DNA from: Mytilus trossulus
Lineage: Eukaryota; Mollusca; Bivalvia; Mytilida; Mytilidae
Reading direction: 5' to 3'
DNA length: 64,000 nucleotides
Assembly (NCBI RefSeq): GCF_036588685.1
Contig: NC_086374.1
Coordinates: 71,918,457 to 71,982,456 of the forward strand
Of the stretch, positions 31,946 through 42,830 are shown piece after piece. Every line of letters begins with the position of its first letter. Within the stretch, counting starts at the first letter, position 1. The translations under genes and the position numbers were made by a program. The notes under the pieces were generated by a model. The model made no database searches. It was given only the letters and a program-made list of their open reading frames with translations, and was not told the origin of the DNA.

Positions 31946-32334
31946 GCAACTAGTTTTCACTTGCTAACATCAGTAAATGATTCGCTGATATCCGCAAATA
32001 ACTCGTCTCAACTTGCAACAACTCGCAGACAATTTAAAGAATCATTCAAAAGTCTCTTTATAATTGTTCACGGATTTTTCTTTCCTTAATAACACTGTAA
32101 GTATCAACAACACTTAACCGATCATAAACTGCTAGCAAAAATCCGAAATACCTATTTGTTACTGATAATTTATTTTTTAGCGGATTTTTTCATGAAACAA
32201 ATTATTAAGAGTCCTCAGGAGTTGCTTACGATTTCATTTGTTAACGGATTGTTTTGAGTTCTTAAGAGCCCTGTATGCATTCTACCGTAATATTTACGGT
32301 AAAAGGCAATATATACAAGCTAAAAACATATAAG
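31946..32334. other. No gene recognised
   Basis: A 62-codon plus-strand frame overlaps the element and extends to 32089, without motifs. Short words such as 'cggatttttt' recur at 32070 and 32182. Confidence 0.35.
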
Positions 32335-32425
32335 AAAATCGCTGCTTACAACACGTAAATAAACAGGTCGTAACTAACACATCTAAATTTCAATAAAAAG
32401 TTACATTCCGTTATATACTTACAAC
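32335..32425 (-). repeat. Inverted repeat arm, right
   Basis: Reverse complement of the block at 29360-29445, with the words 'tacaacacgtaaataaacag' and 'ttccgttatatacttacaac'. The interval 32426-32759 has no recognised feature. Confidence 0.65.
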
Positions 32426-32759
32426 AATTTATAAAAAGCTCGTAAAATGCACGTAAGTTGTTTAAAGTTATCCGTGACAAATATCCTAGATTTTTGCGAG
32501 AAATGTATCGTACATACTTATCATATTTTGTAATAAACCATAGTAAGTTCGTAACACCTCGTATCAATTTTTTAACTGGTCGTTAAATACACTTATGTGC
32601 AGCATAGGTGACTTTATGGTACAAATAAAGACTGTAATTTTTAATTGTATTCAGTCTTGTGTTATCATGTTTTGTAAATTTTAGAAATATGTAAAACATA
32701 GTTAAGTTAGGTACATATGTGATTATCTGACTTGAAACTCTTTGGAATTTTCTAAATGA

Positions 32760-33050
32760 AAGGGGGCGCTACTTCAAGCACATGTTTTAATATCCAGCCT
32801 TTTTTCCAAATTGCTATTCCAAAATGCTTTGAATGGTGCATTAAAATTTTGTGGGCTCAGCAGATCATATTACAAACCTCATAGTTTCAGGATAGGCTTT
32901 GCTACCGATGCAAGTACAAAAGGATTGTCCACAGAAACCATTAGAATTTTAGGTAGATGGAAATCCGATGCATTCAAATTGTTCATTAGACAATCAGGTC
33001 AAATTTCTAACCTTAAGTCATTTTTATCTGTACCACAACTGATCATGTAA
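32760..33050 (+). pseudogene. Tyrosine recombinase C-terminal fragment
   Basis: A 96-codon open stretch with a convincing tyrosine-recombinase C-terminus: 'KPHSFRIGFATDAS' (the H-x-x-R box), then 'IRILGRWKSDAFKLFIRQSG' (LGRW box followed by the position of the nucleophile). In eukaryotic Crypton/DIRS-type recombinases the last motif usually reads YIR with Tyr as nucleophile; here it is FIR. A stop precedes the stretch at 32757, and the N-terminal catalytic half is absent. I infer a transposon relic (Crypton or DIRS-like) that would lack strand-transfer activity. It could alternatively be a 3' exon of a host gene, but no acceptor site or partner exon was found. Confidence 0.72.
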
Positions 33051-33054
33051 TGAC

Positions 33055-33590
33055 ATATTTTTGAGAATGAATTACTGCGTTTATTATTTAATATTTTGTA
33101 CAGGGCTCGTGGTTCACAGCTCATTACATATCGCATAAAGAATAACAGTTCATTATCTGCTCCTAGGAGTCGATATTAAAAATTGAACAATGGACAGTCA
33201 GTGCGTGAATTTTTCTTGATTGATGCACGTGGCTATTCTAGTAAATGAATTAATCTACAAAGCGAGAGCACTTTCCATTTTCATCAGCTAAGAGTCGACT
33301 AGACCTTTTTGAAAGGCTAATGCTTGTCTTATATGGAATCAGTGGACAAACGGGAAAGTGAATAACGACGCTCATTCAAGTTGATACAAGGACAACCTAA
33401 AACCAGGAATCCATCTGTTTACTATTGAAATGAAGAAGAAAAATACTGAGAGAAAGTTGAAAGAACACAGCTTGCCTGAACTGTTATCTTAAAATCTCCC
33501 CTTTGCATTTAGTTGTATGAGACAGTAAACTTATATCTATATATTAGGAAATACAGTTATTTGTAATGTTATTTTAGTATATTTTGATTG
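33055..33590. other. No gene recognised
   Basis: Follows the recombinase fragment and may be part of the same decayed element. No terminal repeats were identified. Confidence 0.35.
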
Positions 33591-33924
33591 TTGTGTCCCT
33601 TTAGTAAAATTTATAGTGTATCAAGTAGATACCTTGTTGGGACACAGTGTCGGTAAATAGTGATTTAGTAAAATTTTAGATCGTATCGAGTAGATGCATT
33701 GATCGGACACAGTGTCTGTAAATTTTGTCTTTTTAGGATAGTTTATTTGTATCAAGTAGATACATTGATAGGACACAGTGTCTGTAAATTGTGTCTTTTT
33801 AGTAAAATTTATTGTGTATCAAGTAGATACATTGATAGGACACAATGTCTGTAAATTGTGTCTTTTTAGTATAATTTAGTTTGTATCAAGTAGATAGATA
33901 CATTGATAGGACACAATGTCTGTA

Positions 33925-34105
33925 ATAAAATTAACGGTACCAATTTTCTTGCAATAGATGCGCATTTCGACAATACATGTCTCTTCAGTGATGCTCGTGG
34001 CCAAATTTTTTGAAATCCAAAGCTTATACAAAAGATGAAGAGCTATAATCCAAAAGGTCCAAAAAGTATAGCCAAATCCGTGAAAGGAATCAGAGCTTTG
34101 CATGA
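33925..34105 (-). mobile_element. Ribozyme element of the second (beta) subfamily
   Basis: Inserted in the 66-bp satellite. On the plus strand it starts near 'aattaacggtaccaattttc' and contains an antisense hammerhead, followed by a body related to family A ('tttgaaatccaaagcttata', 'gaagagctataatccaaaag'). A similar element lies at 40.62 kb. Confidence 0.78.
33950..33994 (-). ncRNA. Hammerhead ribozyme, beta subfamily
   Basis: On the minus strand it has gcatca, CTGAAGA (fits CUGANGA), stem II GACA/TGTC with loop TGTAT, GAAA, stem III T-GCGC-A and ATC, then tattgc. Compared with the alpha type, stem II and stem III pairs are replaced by other complementary pairs. Stem I is partly mismatched. 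Confidence 0.82.
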
Positions 34106-34310
34106 GGGAGATATATTCCTTAATTTATAATAATTTGTAATATGTAAATTGTGTCTTTTTAGTATAGTTTAGTTGGTATCAAGTAGATACATTGATAGTG
34201 TCTGTAAATTGTGTCTTTTTAGTTTATTTTGATGTGTATCAAGTACATACATTAATAGGACACAATGTCTGTAAATTGTGTCTTTTAGGATAAGGGCATA
34301 TGCGGGATTC

Positions 34311-34968
34311 AATGTCTGTATATAGAGTCGTAAGTTTTAACATTTGCATATGTAGGATAAAAGATGATGCAGGTTTACTTTAGGGCAGCGTTTTCAGCTC
34401 CATAAGAGCTTCATACGTCATGGCGTCATGGCGGTTTCTGCTTCCAAAATTTGAAATGTTACACTATTATTAACAAGTTTATAGTCAAGGGGAGATAACT
34501 CTAAATCAATTCACTTTTCAAAAAATTCAATTTCAATAATTGATGACATTTGTCTTTTTGTTATTACATAATATGCTCATTGGTTCAGACTGTAATGGAA
34601 GTATTGTATATTTAAATTCATAATTGGTTCTTATAATTGTAGTGTTTGCAAATTTTATACATGTATCTTTTGATATGATTGATTTTTAAACATAAATTGT
34701 CACATCTGTGGCCTGCATCATCATAATATGTGTTAGTTGTTATTTTGACTTTAGCGGACCATAAAAGTAACAAAATTGTAAGTATAAGTGAATATGTGCG
34801 TATAGACACTAAATTTCATTGTATATCAACTTATGGTTTTCAATGCTTGATATAATACATATGTTTTACTGATGACAAAATGGAACGATGTTTGAAATGA
34901 AGAAATTTTACCTCTACCACCGGGAGTTTATGTCCTTAGTCACTTTGACAATGACACACATAAATGTA
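34311..34968. other. No gene recognised
   Basis: No recognised repeat. Short open frames at 34618-34809 (minus) and 34888-35076 (plus) lack known motifs; the second overlaps the duplication below. Confidence 0.4.
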
Positions 34969-35324
34969 CTTCCAACCCGGTCTGCTGCCAGTTTGACAGT
35001 TGTTGTGAAAACATCATATCATCATCAGATGGAGATAAAAACAGCCAAGAATATAATATACGTTATATGTCCGTAAACAATTAAACATAGTCAAGTCAAT
35101 TGACCAATTCAACTTATTTTGCCTAATTTTTAAAATTGCTTTTAAACTTCCAACCCGGTCTGCTGCCAGTTTGACAGTTGTTGTGAAAACATCATATCAT
35201 CATCAGATGGAGATAAAAACAGCCAAGAATATAATATACGTTATATGTCCGTAAACAATTAAACATAGTCAAGTCAATTGACCAATTCAACTTATTTTGC
35301 CTAATTTTTAAAATTGCTTTTTAC
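34969..35324. repeat. 178-bp tandem duplication, two identical copies
   Basis: The block starting 'cttccaacccggtctgctgc' at 34969 recurs at 35147 and appears identical by eye over the whole unit up to 'ttaaaattgctttt'. This is a very recent duplication or an assembly artefact. Confidence 0.95.
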
Positions 35325-35545
35325 TAAAAAAAATAACCAATAGGTTTTGAAATCTTTATTTACAAGAATAATTTATATATCAACGTTGCAAATATAAAGC
35401 CTTGTCCTTAGTCGGGAGCTTCTAGTTCAGTGGTTGTCATTGGTCATGTCTGTCATATTTAATTTTTGTGAATTGTTTTGCCATCATTTAGACGTGTGTT
35501 TTCTTATCTAAATTGTTTCAAATTGTTTAATATCGGCTCATTTTA
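35325..35545. other. No feature recognised
   Basis: Spacer between the tandem duplication and the foldback below. Confidence 0.4.
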
Positions 35546-35741
35546 TAGCCGATTAAACATTATGAATTTTTTAAGGACACACGGCAACCTATTTTTGCGT
35601 ACATTTGCGTCAATTGAACTTTGGTGAACAGTTGTCTATGCTATGCCAATGAGACAACTGTTCACCAAAGTTCAATTGACGCAAATGTAAGCAAAAATAG
35701 GTTGCCGTGTGTCCTTAAAAATCATAATGTTTAATCGGCTA
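35546..35741. repeat. Near-perfect 90-bp foldback hairpin
   Basis: The left arm starts 'tagccgattaaacattatga' and ends 'gaacagttgtct'. The right arm starts 'agacaactgttcaccaaagt' and ends 'aatgtttaatcggcta'. The arms are about 90 bp with only a few mismatches or gaps, and the loop is 14 bp (35638-35651). It interrupts or borders a family C repeat. It may be a foldback/MITE element or a very recent inverted duplication; its transcript would form a long hairpin. Confidence 0.95.
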
Positions 35742-36560
35742 TGATTAAACCTGGCGTTATAATTAGCATAACCTCTCACTTGTATGACATTTGCATAAAA
35801 TCCTATTAAATTGAAAACGATGTGTGATACAAGCATACAACATTACCTCATTTCTATTTTGTTATGAAAAAAAGTTAAATCACCACAATACTGAATTCTG
35901 AAAAAAACATAAAAACGGAAAGTCCCTAATCAAATGGTAAAATCAAAAGATCAAACACATCAAACGAATGGATAACAACTGTCATATTTCTGACTTTGTA
36001 CAGTCATTTTATTATGTAGAAAATGGTAGATTAAACCTGGCGTTATAATTAGCCTAACCTCTCACTTGTATGACATTTTCATAAAATCCAATTAAATTGA
36101 AAACGATGTGTGAACGAGAAAAACAGTCATATTAGGTAAAAATGTCAAAAAAGGGATATAGCAGTCAACATACTAGTTTTATAATCTTAATCACTATAAA
36201 AACAAACAAATATGTAGCAGAGAAGCACAAAAAGGAAAAATTACATAAGAAAACATGACAATCAAGAATACAAAAATTTACAGTACCACAATAATACAAT
36301 GACGGAATGTTAAGGTACAGAGCCACGTCATATGTATCATAGGAAGCTAAAAAAAATGCATATAGACAAGCACATAAGCAAAAATGAAGGACAAGATTAT
36401 AAAAACTATCATAGAACAATAACAGAATGACGGGATATATAAGTACACAGGCACGTCATATGTATCAAAGAACCTAAAAAAGTCATAAAGACAAGAATAC
36501 AAAACTTATCTGTGACTATAACACGATGAACGGTTATATAAGTAAAGAATCACGTCAAAT
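35742..36560 (+). repeat. Family C, two partial copies plus internal subrepeats
   Basis: A 3' part of the core at 35742-35870 is followed by a longer copy at 35875-36140 (both contain 'aaacctggcgttataattag'). At 36296-36560 the block around 'cacgtcatatgtatca' is repeated about three times at roughly 100-125 bp intervals. Confidence 0.8.
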
Positions 36561-36564
36561 GGAT

Positions 36565-37274
36565 ATCACCAAAAAACAGACAAAAACAGTAATGATTCAA
36601 GTCATTAAGTCAGGAATTTCGTTACCACAAATTAATTAAAACCTTTACTAAATGATATAAATTCTTCAATAAAGATATAAAGATTTGGTATTGGTGTTTG
36701 TTTGTTGTCCTAGCAAACAGATAACAGAGTGTGCACCCCTTAAATGTTTTCTAATTAAATTTCGGTCACCTAGAAAAATCAATTATCAGTTTTAATCTTC
36801 TCTATGTCACGTGCAAAATATTATAATATCTAAAGATTTGATATAAGGCCACAAGTCTTTAATCGTTCGTTTTCGATTAATTTTCTATATAAAATTAAAG
36901 CTTGCCAGCGCAATATTTCTATTCTATATATCTTCTAAACACACAACACCAAAAGAGAAAAAAATTATATCTTTAAATTTAGCTTAGTTTTTGAATTTAT
37001 GTTAAAGAGACGATTACTATCGATGAAAGTCATGGTATTAGAACAAAAAAGGAGCAAAGATTTAGTTGAAAGAACTTATTCATAACTAAGATTAAGAAAT
37101 TTGTGTAATTTAAAACACACCAGAAAATGATATGGGGTGGCCTTTATCAAATTTATAGAAATTATCATAAATGTGGTTTCCCACTTATCTTTATACCTTT
37201 GTAATGTATAAAACATCAAAGTTCATTCATTTATGTTCATGTAGCTGCAGTCAAAATCTATTTCTTTTTTTAGG
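36565..37274 (+). promoter_or_regulatory. 5' flank of the claudin-like gene, weak TATA candidate
   Basis: A 'ctatataaaa' word at 36885-36894 is a possible TATA box 420 bp upstream of the start codon. A pyrimidine-rich acceptor ('ctttttttag') ends at 37274, so an upstream noncoding exon is likely and the true promoter may be elsewhere. No repeat was recognised here. Confidence 0.25.
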
Positions 37275-37305
37275 AAACTGCATTGAGTCAAAATATTGAA
37301 AAATC

Positions 37306-40279
37306 ATGGACAGATACAGAGGAACTCATTTTGGATTCAGAATTCCTATGATAACACTTCCTATTGGATGTTTGTTTCAGCTTATTTCTCTAGCATCACC
37401 ATATTGGGTTAAGATTAAAGTTTCGAATCTTCTTCAGACTGTTGATTATCATTCAGGTCTATGGAGAGTTTGTTTAACAATAAACAAAGAAGAATCGGAA
37501 TGTTCGTCAGATATAAGCGACAGCCCAGGTAATCAACGTATTGACTAATATAAAGTAATTTGCATAATATGACGCATGTCTGTATTTCACGCTTGAAAGT
37601 TGATATTTTTTATTCCGTTTTTTTTTGGGGAGTGGCAAATTCACTTACCTTTTATATAATAATGATTCAGGGATGTACCAACTTCTTTAAGATTGGTCCG
37701 TTGGATTTATCCGGGCGACTTTAAGGTTACGTATATAGTTTGCAGATTTTTAGATGATTTTAGAGCGCTTTTAAAAATAATACAAAACTGCGAAAATCCA
37801 AATAAGTGCTATTTGTGATGTAACTAATAGAACGCAAGTTTGTAAATTTGCAACATTAAGACATTTTTCCTATCTAATCACTGAATTAACTATGATTCGT
37901 TGGGATATAGGTCAATAACCATACTTTGAAATATAAGCTATAAACAGGACCATTTTTGGGGTCTTTTTCGAACCTACTTCGTTGAAACGAATGGACAACT
38001 GGAAGTAATTAGGTTATTTTTTATTGATAGATTATACAGCTTCTTTTTCGAGATATTTGAGCTTGAAAAAATGGCGGGAAAGCTTATTCGGACTTTTACC
38101 TTATATTCGCGTTTGTTTTTTATTTGGGTCTCAATTCGAGAAAAAGAAATCAAGAATCTGCATGGCAAATGGCCTTTTGTTAACTATTGAAGTCTAATAT
38201 GAAAGAACAATGGGTCTATTGGGGCAAAATATTTTACCCTGTATCGTAGGGGGGGGGAACCAAGAAGTCTGAACATCTGACACAAATCCTAAAAACTCAC
38301 CCAAGTACATCCTTAAATATATTTGTCTTTTAGAATATGAAACGAAAAATGTATTGTCCCCATCGGTAATTATATGGGTTGGTTCGGTCGTTGACCTGTA
38401 TCCAGTATATCAAGGTTTTTTTTCCAAACCAGTACGTACCTCATTCAAAGATAAGATTGTTTATCATGTTTTGTATTTAAGGACTAATTCCCATCAACAA
38501 GGATAACGCGGTTGTTGTTTCTTATGCATTTTAAGTGAATGTACGGATATGATATGTATTTTTGTATGGATGAACTTTATACTTATGAAGGTAACAGCTT
38601 GATAAAAGCTATACATTTAGAAAATCTACATTAGTTCATTTTTATAGAAAAAAGGTGAAGCTAAATTTGGATTACCTCCTTTATTATAAAAAAAGACTTA
38701 ATCTGAATACAGAGAATAGTACTTATTTGCATGCATGTAGAATAAACATATCGTTTCAAAGAGATAATTTTTTTTCTCATTTCTTTAAAGATTGGTTTAG
38801 GGCCACACAAGCATGTGCTGTCCTTGGACTTATTTTTGCAGTAGTTGCTATGATATCATTATACTTAAAGAACTGTTCAAGTTTTAGTAATAAGGCATTG
38901 GGCCTACTTGCTATGGTGTCGGCTTTTGCTGCAGGTAAGGATTATATTACTGGTTCATATTTAGCTGACGAATTGGAATTACTATTAAAGGAATAGTGTT
39001 ACTTTGTTGCATATTTGTTTACAAAAAATAGCGATTCTTTACTTTTTTTTCACATTTACATTAAAAGCCGTTTGCAATGCGATAGAGCGAACCTTAATGG
39101 GATCACGTTCCGACAGAACCTGCTCATCCCGATTATGCCGACAGCTTTCGAACGGATAACTTTCGTCAGCGTCGGTTCACCGTCTGGTCCTATCTGATCT
39201 CTGTCGGATTACATTTGATAGAATCGGGATGCAGTCCTAACATACTCGGTCGAATTTTACCTGGCGAAAGATACAAATCGGATAAGAAGCCGATTGAGAA
39301 TGGGATTATCGTGATAAATGCGCTTGGAAACGGTTGAATATCGACGCTTCCTGGACAATATCTGATTGTTGTCGTGATTTAATTATTTGTTTTACCAATT
39401 TTGATAAAAGTTTGAATTCTAATCCACGATTGACAGGATCTTGATCAGATTTTTGACAAATTTAAATCGGGAATGGTCCTATCAAGGACGGCAGTAAAAA
39501 TCGTGAATGTGTGACCCTAACAAATTTAAATTAAAGTTTGAATTTCCATCCACGATTCATAGGATCTTGATCAGAATTTTAATAAATTTTAATCGGGAAT
39601 GATCCTGTTAAGGACGGCAGTAAAATCGTGAATGTGTGACCCCAGCTTTAAAGAAATGCAGTACGAATAATTCATATTATTATTGTGTTCTCGGACCATA
39701 TGAATAGACGACTTACCCGATTTTGGTTGTCAGATGCAATGTTGCCAAACATAATTCGTTGGTCTTTTTCGGATTATAATATTATACTTGGACCAATTGG
39801 TACTTCTTGATTGACTTATGGTTTAAAAGTAAAAAATGAAATGTTATATCGTTTTTTTTCTAATTAAGGACAAGGTTTGTGTGACGAAACAAATATGATA
39901 TATTCTACATTGAAGATCCTTTAAATCATTATTTCAGCGATATTCTTTTTAAATCAAATGATCAAGAAACTATAATACTGCCTTTTACTCTCGTGCTTCG
40001 TGATTTCTTTTAAAAGAACCAACATTTATCTATTGTATCTATATTACATGATATATCCTTTCACTTTAATTTTTATTTTTAGCTATCGTGATTGCAATAG
40101 GAGTCGTTGTGTTTGCTGTTAAGCTGGCAGACCTACTGTTACCTACTGGGAAAACAAGTTTTGAATTAGGCAGTGATTATTTGAATTGGGGGTGGTATAT
40201 TGGAATAGCTGCTGTCTTGACGTTCATAAAAGCGGCTATATTTCTATCTATTGGAGTAATGAACACCAGGAATGATTAG
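37306..40279 (+). CDS. Claudin/PMP22-family four-helix membrane protein
   Basis: Three coding exons: 37306-37528, 38791-38934 and 40083-40279, joined by two GT-AG introns that are both phase 1. The predicted product has 187 residues. Helices lie at about residues 12-36, 80-100, 108-135 and 160-182. The first extracellular loop carries the claudin-family signature W...GLW...C...C: Trp in 'SPYWV', then 'SGLWRVC' and a second Cys in 'SECSSD'. The C-terminus is short ('MNTRND'). Proteins of this family form paracellular junctions or act as tetraspan growth-arrest or channel-subunit proteins in the plasma membrane. The start ATG lies 31 bp after a splice acceptor at 37274, so the 5' UTR is probably spliced. 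No frame breaks were seen, so the gene looks functional. Which subgroup (claudin, PMP22/EMP or other) cannot be settled without alignment. Confidence 0.85.
39396..39655 (+). repeat. 126-bp direct repeat in intron 2
   Basis: Two diverged tandem units start with 'gtttgaattctaatccacga' (39410) and 'gtttgaatttccatccacga' (39536). Each includes 'aggatcttgatcaga', 'ggacggcagtaaaa' and 'cgtgaatgtgtgaccc'. It lies in the second intron of the claudin-like gene. The preceding 39060-39360 is locally GC-richer and may belong to the same element. Confidence 0.85.
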
Positions 40280-40614
40280 AATTTAAATGAACTCAATTAA
40301 ACAATATTAGGCAAAATTAATGTTGGAATGCAATGTACACAGCAAAACATTTACTTACAACAAAACTGAAGCTGATTGTTCCAATAATTATATCGCTTGT
40401 GTATTCTTCAGTTGCAATTTTGGTATTGACTTGTTTATCATTTTTGTAACACGCTAATTACAATTTTGAGCTACAAAATCAAACCTGTATTGTTTCGTTA
40501 ATTTTTTATGCCATAATCATCAGATGGAAAATAATAACTTACGTTTATAAAAAAGAAAGACCACATTGGTTAAATAGTTATTCCTTTTTAAGAATGGACA
40601 ACAATACAAGGTAA

Positions 40615-40715
40615 AAATAACATAAACGGCACCAAGTGTTCTGCACCAGATGCGCATTTTGACAATCAGTGTTTCATCAGTGATGCAAGAGGCTAGTTAA
40701 AAAAAACATCCATAA
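40615..40715 (-). mobile_element. Beta-type ribozyme element, short copy
   Basis: It lies 340 bp downstream of the claudin-like stop codon. The plus-strand start 'aacggcaccaagtgttctgc' is the element's 3' end. Only the ribozyme and a short flank remain. Confidence 0.72.
40642..40687 (-). ncRNA. Hammerhead ribozyme, beta subfamily, GAAA mutated
   Basis: On the minus strand it has tgcatca and tggtgca forming a full seven-pair stem I (one G-U). CTGATGA is followed by a three-pair stem II (ACA/TGT), AAAA in place of GAAA, stem III T-GCGC-A and ATC. Inactive or weak. Confidence 0.8.
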
Positions 40716-40719
40716 TCTA

Positions 40720-41184
40720 ACAATCTGTGAACCGTATATCCCATTCGGTTAAATTGCATGTTTTAATTTTGTCTGACATTTTGTAAAGCCGCAAATGAAG
40801 GATATGATAACAATATACTGCGGATTCATTTATTTTAATGAGTACCCATTTTCTTTTTGATTGAGATAAAAAGTTGGTATTTTTTGCGGATTTTTTATTT
40901 CGTGGTTTAAACAAAAAAAATCAGTTTTTCTTCGTTGAACATTTGACTTGGTCTTTTTTATGCTTAAACCAAATCATTAATCCATGAAGATTAGCAACAC
41001 ACGAATAATAATGGATCAACAATGGCTTAAAATCAAATTCACTCTCGGTGTAGACATATGGCAAAGTTACACCGACTCAGCGCTACAATTATCTCGTTCT
41101 TCTTGCAAATTGGTTCATTATTGTACATGATATATCAAATATACATCCCACCTTGACGACCTGACATCAAAATATTGATGTCAA
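40720..41184. other. No feature recognised
   Basis: Downstream flank of the claudin-like gene; no repeat recognised. Confidence 0.4.
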
Positions 41185-41560
41185 GTGCTATAAAAGAGGG
41201 ACGAAAGATACCAAAGGGACAGTCAAACTCGTAAATCTAAAACAAACTGACAACGCCATGGCTAAAAATGAAAAAGACAAACAGAAAAACAATAGTACAC
41301 ATGACACAACATAGAAAACTAAAGAATAAACAACACGAACCCCACCAAAAACTAGGGGTGATCTCAGGTGCTCCGGAAGGGTAAGCAGATCCTGCTCCAC
41401 ATGCGGCACCCGTCGTGTTGCTTATGTGATTACAAATCCGTTAAAAAGTCTAATTCGGTAGGTCAAATTCATGAAAGGGAAGGGGATTGTAGTTACGACG
41501 TAAGGAACATATCCGATATCATTTGTGAAACGGTTAAAAATAAAATGATATGCTCCTAAG
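41185..41560 (-). repeat. PLE C-terminus plus tail (family B), good copy
   Basis: On the minus strand a short coding relic (around 41560-41440) precedes a well-preserved tail: 'ccttccggagcacctgagat', 'ggtggggttcgtgttgttta' and the end 'ggtatctttcgtccctcttt'. It is almost identical in its last 200 bp to the copy at 15955-16150, indicating recent activity. Confidence 0.85.
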
Positions 41561-41934
41561 ATGGAAAATGACCCGTAGAGAGAAGGGTTATTATCCATAC
41601 CTACTCAACTCTCTTGACATTTCATCCAGTATGGAATATGATTTGTACTTATCTAGTGTGTGCCAGCCCTGTACCTTAAATTATCACCAACTTTAGGTTC
41701 AATCTTATACATGTATTTCCCGTGCGTACGGGAAATATGTAGATTTGTTTACCCAAGAATATTCATATTGCACAAGAGCGCTTTGACGTAAAACACCGCC
41801 AATCAATTATACTAAAATACTAAAAGGCAGATTTCATTAAGATAATAATTGGGCTTCCATGAAGCACCGATTTTTCAATATTTGTGGGCTAGATTTTCTT
41901 TAATAACACAATATGAATTGCGTCGATAGTTTTC

Positions 41935-42140
41935 AATACATTTTCAGATGTAATCCTAGTGTTGAATTCAGGTTTAATCTGCTATTTTCAAAGTAAGAAA
42001 ATGCCTGTACCAAGTCAGGAATCTGACAGTTGTTATCCATTCGTTTGATGTGTTTGAGCTTTTGATTTTGCCGTTTGATTAGGGACGTTATGAGTTTTCC
42101 ACGGAGTTCGTTATTTTTGTTATATATTTTTTTCAGAACT
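41935..42140 (-). repeat. Dispersed repeat family C
   Basis: The plus strand shows 'gcctgtaccaagtcaggaat', 'gttatccattcgtttgatgt' and 'ttgattagggac'. The order is the reverse complement of the 27.95 kb copy. Confidence 0.8.
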
Positions 42141-42144
42141 GCTA

Positions 42145-42830
42145 ACACTTTTCGCTTCATTCAATTTTAAAAGACCTGTTACGTTGTTAACATGTACGTG
42201 TACACAGCAACATCCTTCTGAATTACCTGAAATATTACTTAACAATACTGAATTGACTGCAAGCAAATTGTCTGTACAGTACTGAATTTACTGCATTAGA
42301 ATTGTCTGAAAATAACGAAAACCTCAACATGACTAAATATTAAGATTTTGTTCAGATAAAAAAAAGACCGTTTTAGACTAAGATTGAAGCTAATTCGTAA
42401 TAACTTCATTGGTACCTTTTAAAAGGTTAGTCTTCCCCAATGGATCATCACGGAAGGCTGTGATTTGACTGCAAACCAAACACATGAGAGTTCAGTGTTA
42501 ACGGACAACGACAGTCGAGTTTTCTTCCTTGTTCTAAAACCGGTTATTTTTAATTGTATATAAAAATCTTATTAACGAATGGTACCACCGTGTATCATCG
42601 TACAGCGGATATATGTACTAACCAAACGGGCATGATCGATTTTGAACTGACACGTTAACAAAAATCTTTGTTTTATTTTATCAACATTCAGTGTACATTT
42701 CTCAATATCTGATATTCCTGCTCCAAAATAAATTTCGCATCGATTTTTTCCTATTTATAAGACAACTTTTATATTCTAATAAGAACAATTAACTTGTAAA
42801 TGCACAAATCATGCTAAGAAATCCTCGCTA
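42145..42830. other. Repeat remnant shared with 51.6 kb
   Basis: The segment 42570-42680 ('accgtgtatcatcgtacagc', 'gggcatgatcgattttgaac') matches the reverse complement of 51555-51660. It is a diverged dispersed repeat of unknown class. Nothing else was recognised. Confidence 0.45.

Larger units (their letters stand above)
33592..34310. repeat. 66-bp satellite, about 7-8 copies, interrupted
   Basis: The unit contains 'gtatcaagtagatacattga', then 'aggacacagtgtctgtaaat' and 'gtgtctttttagtaaaattt'. Copies occur at a period of about 66 bp with minor changes. A foreign element at 33925-34105 splits the array, and units resume after it. Confidence 0.9.
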
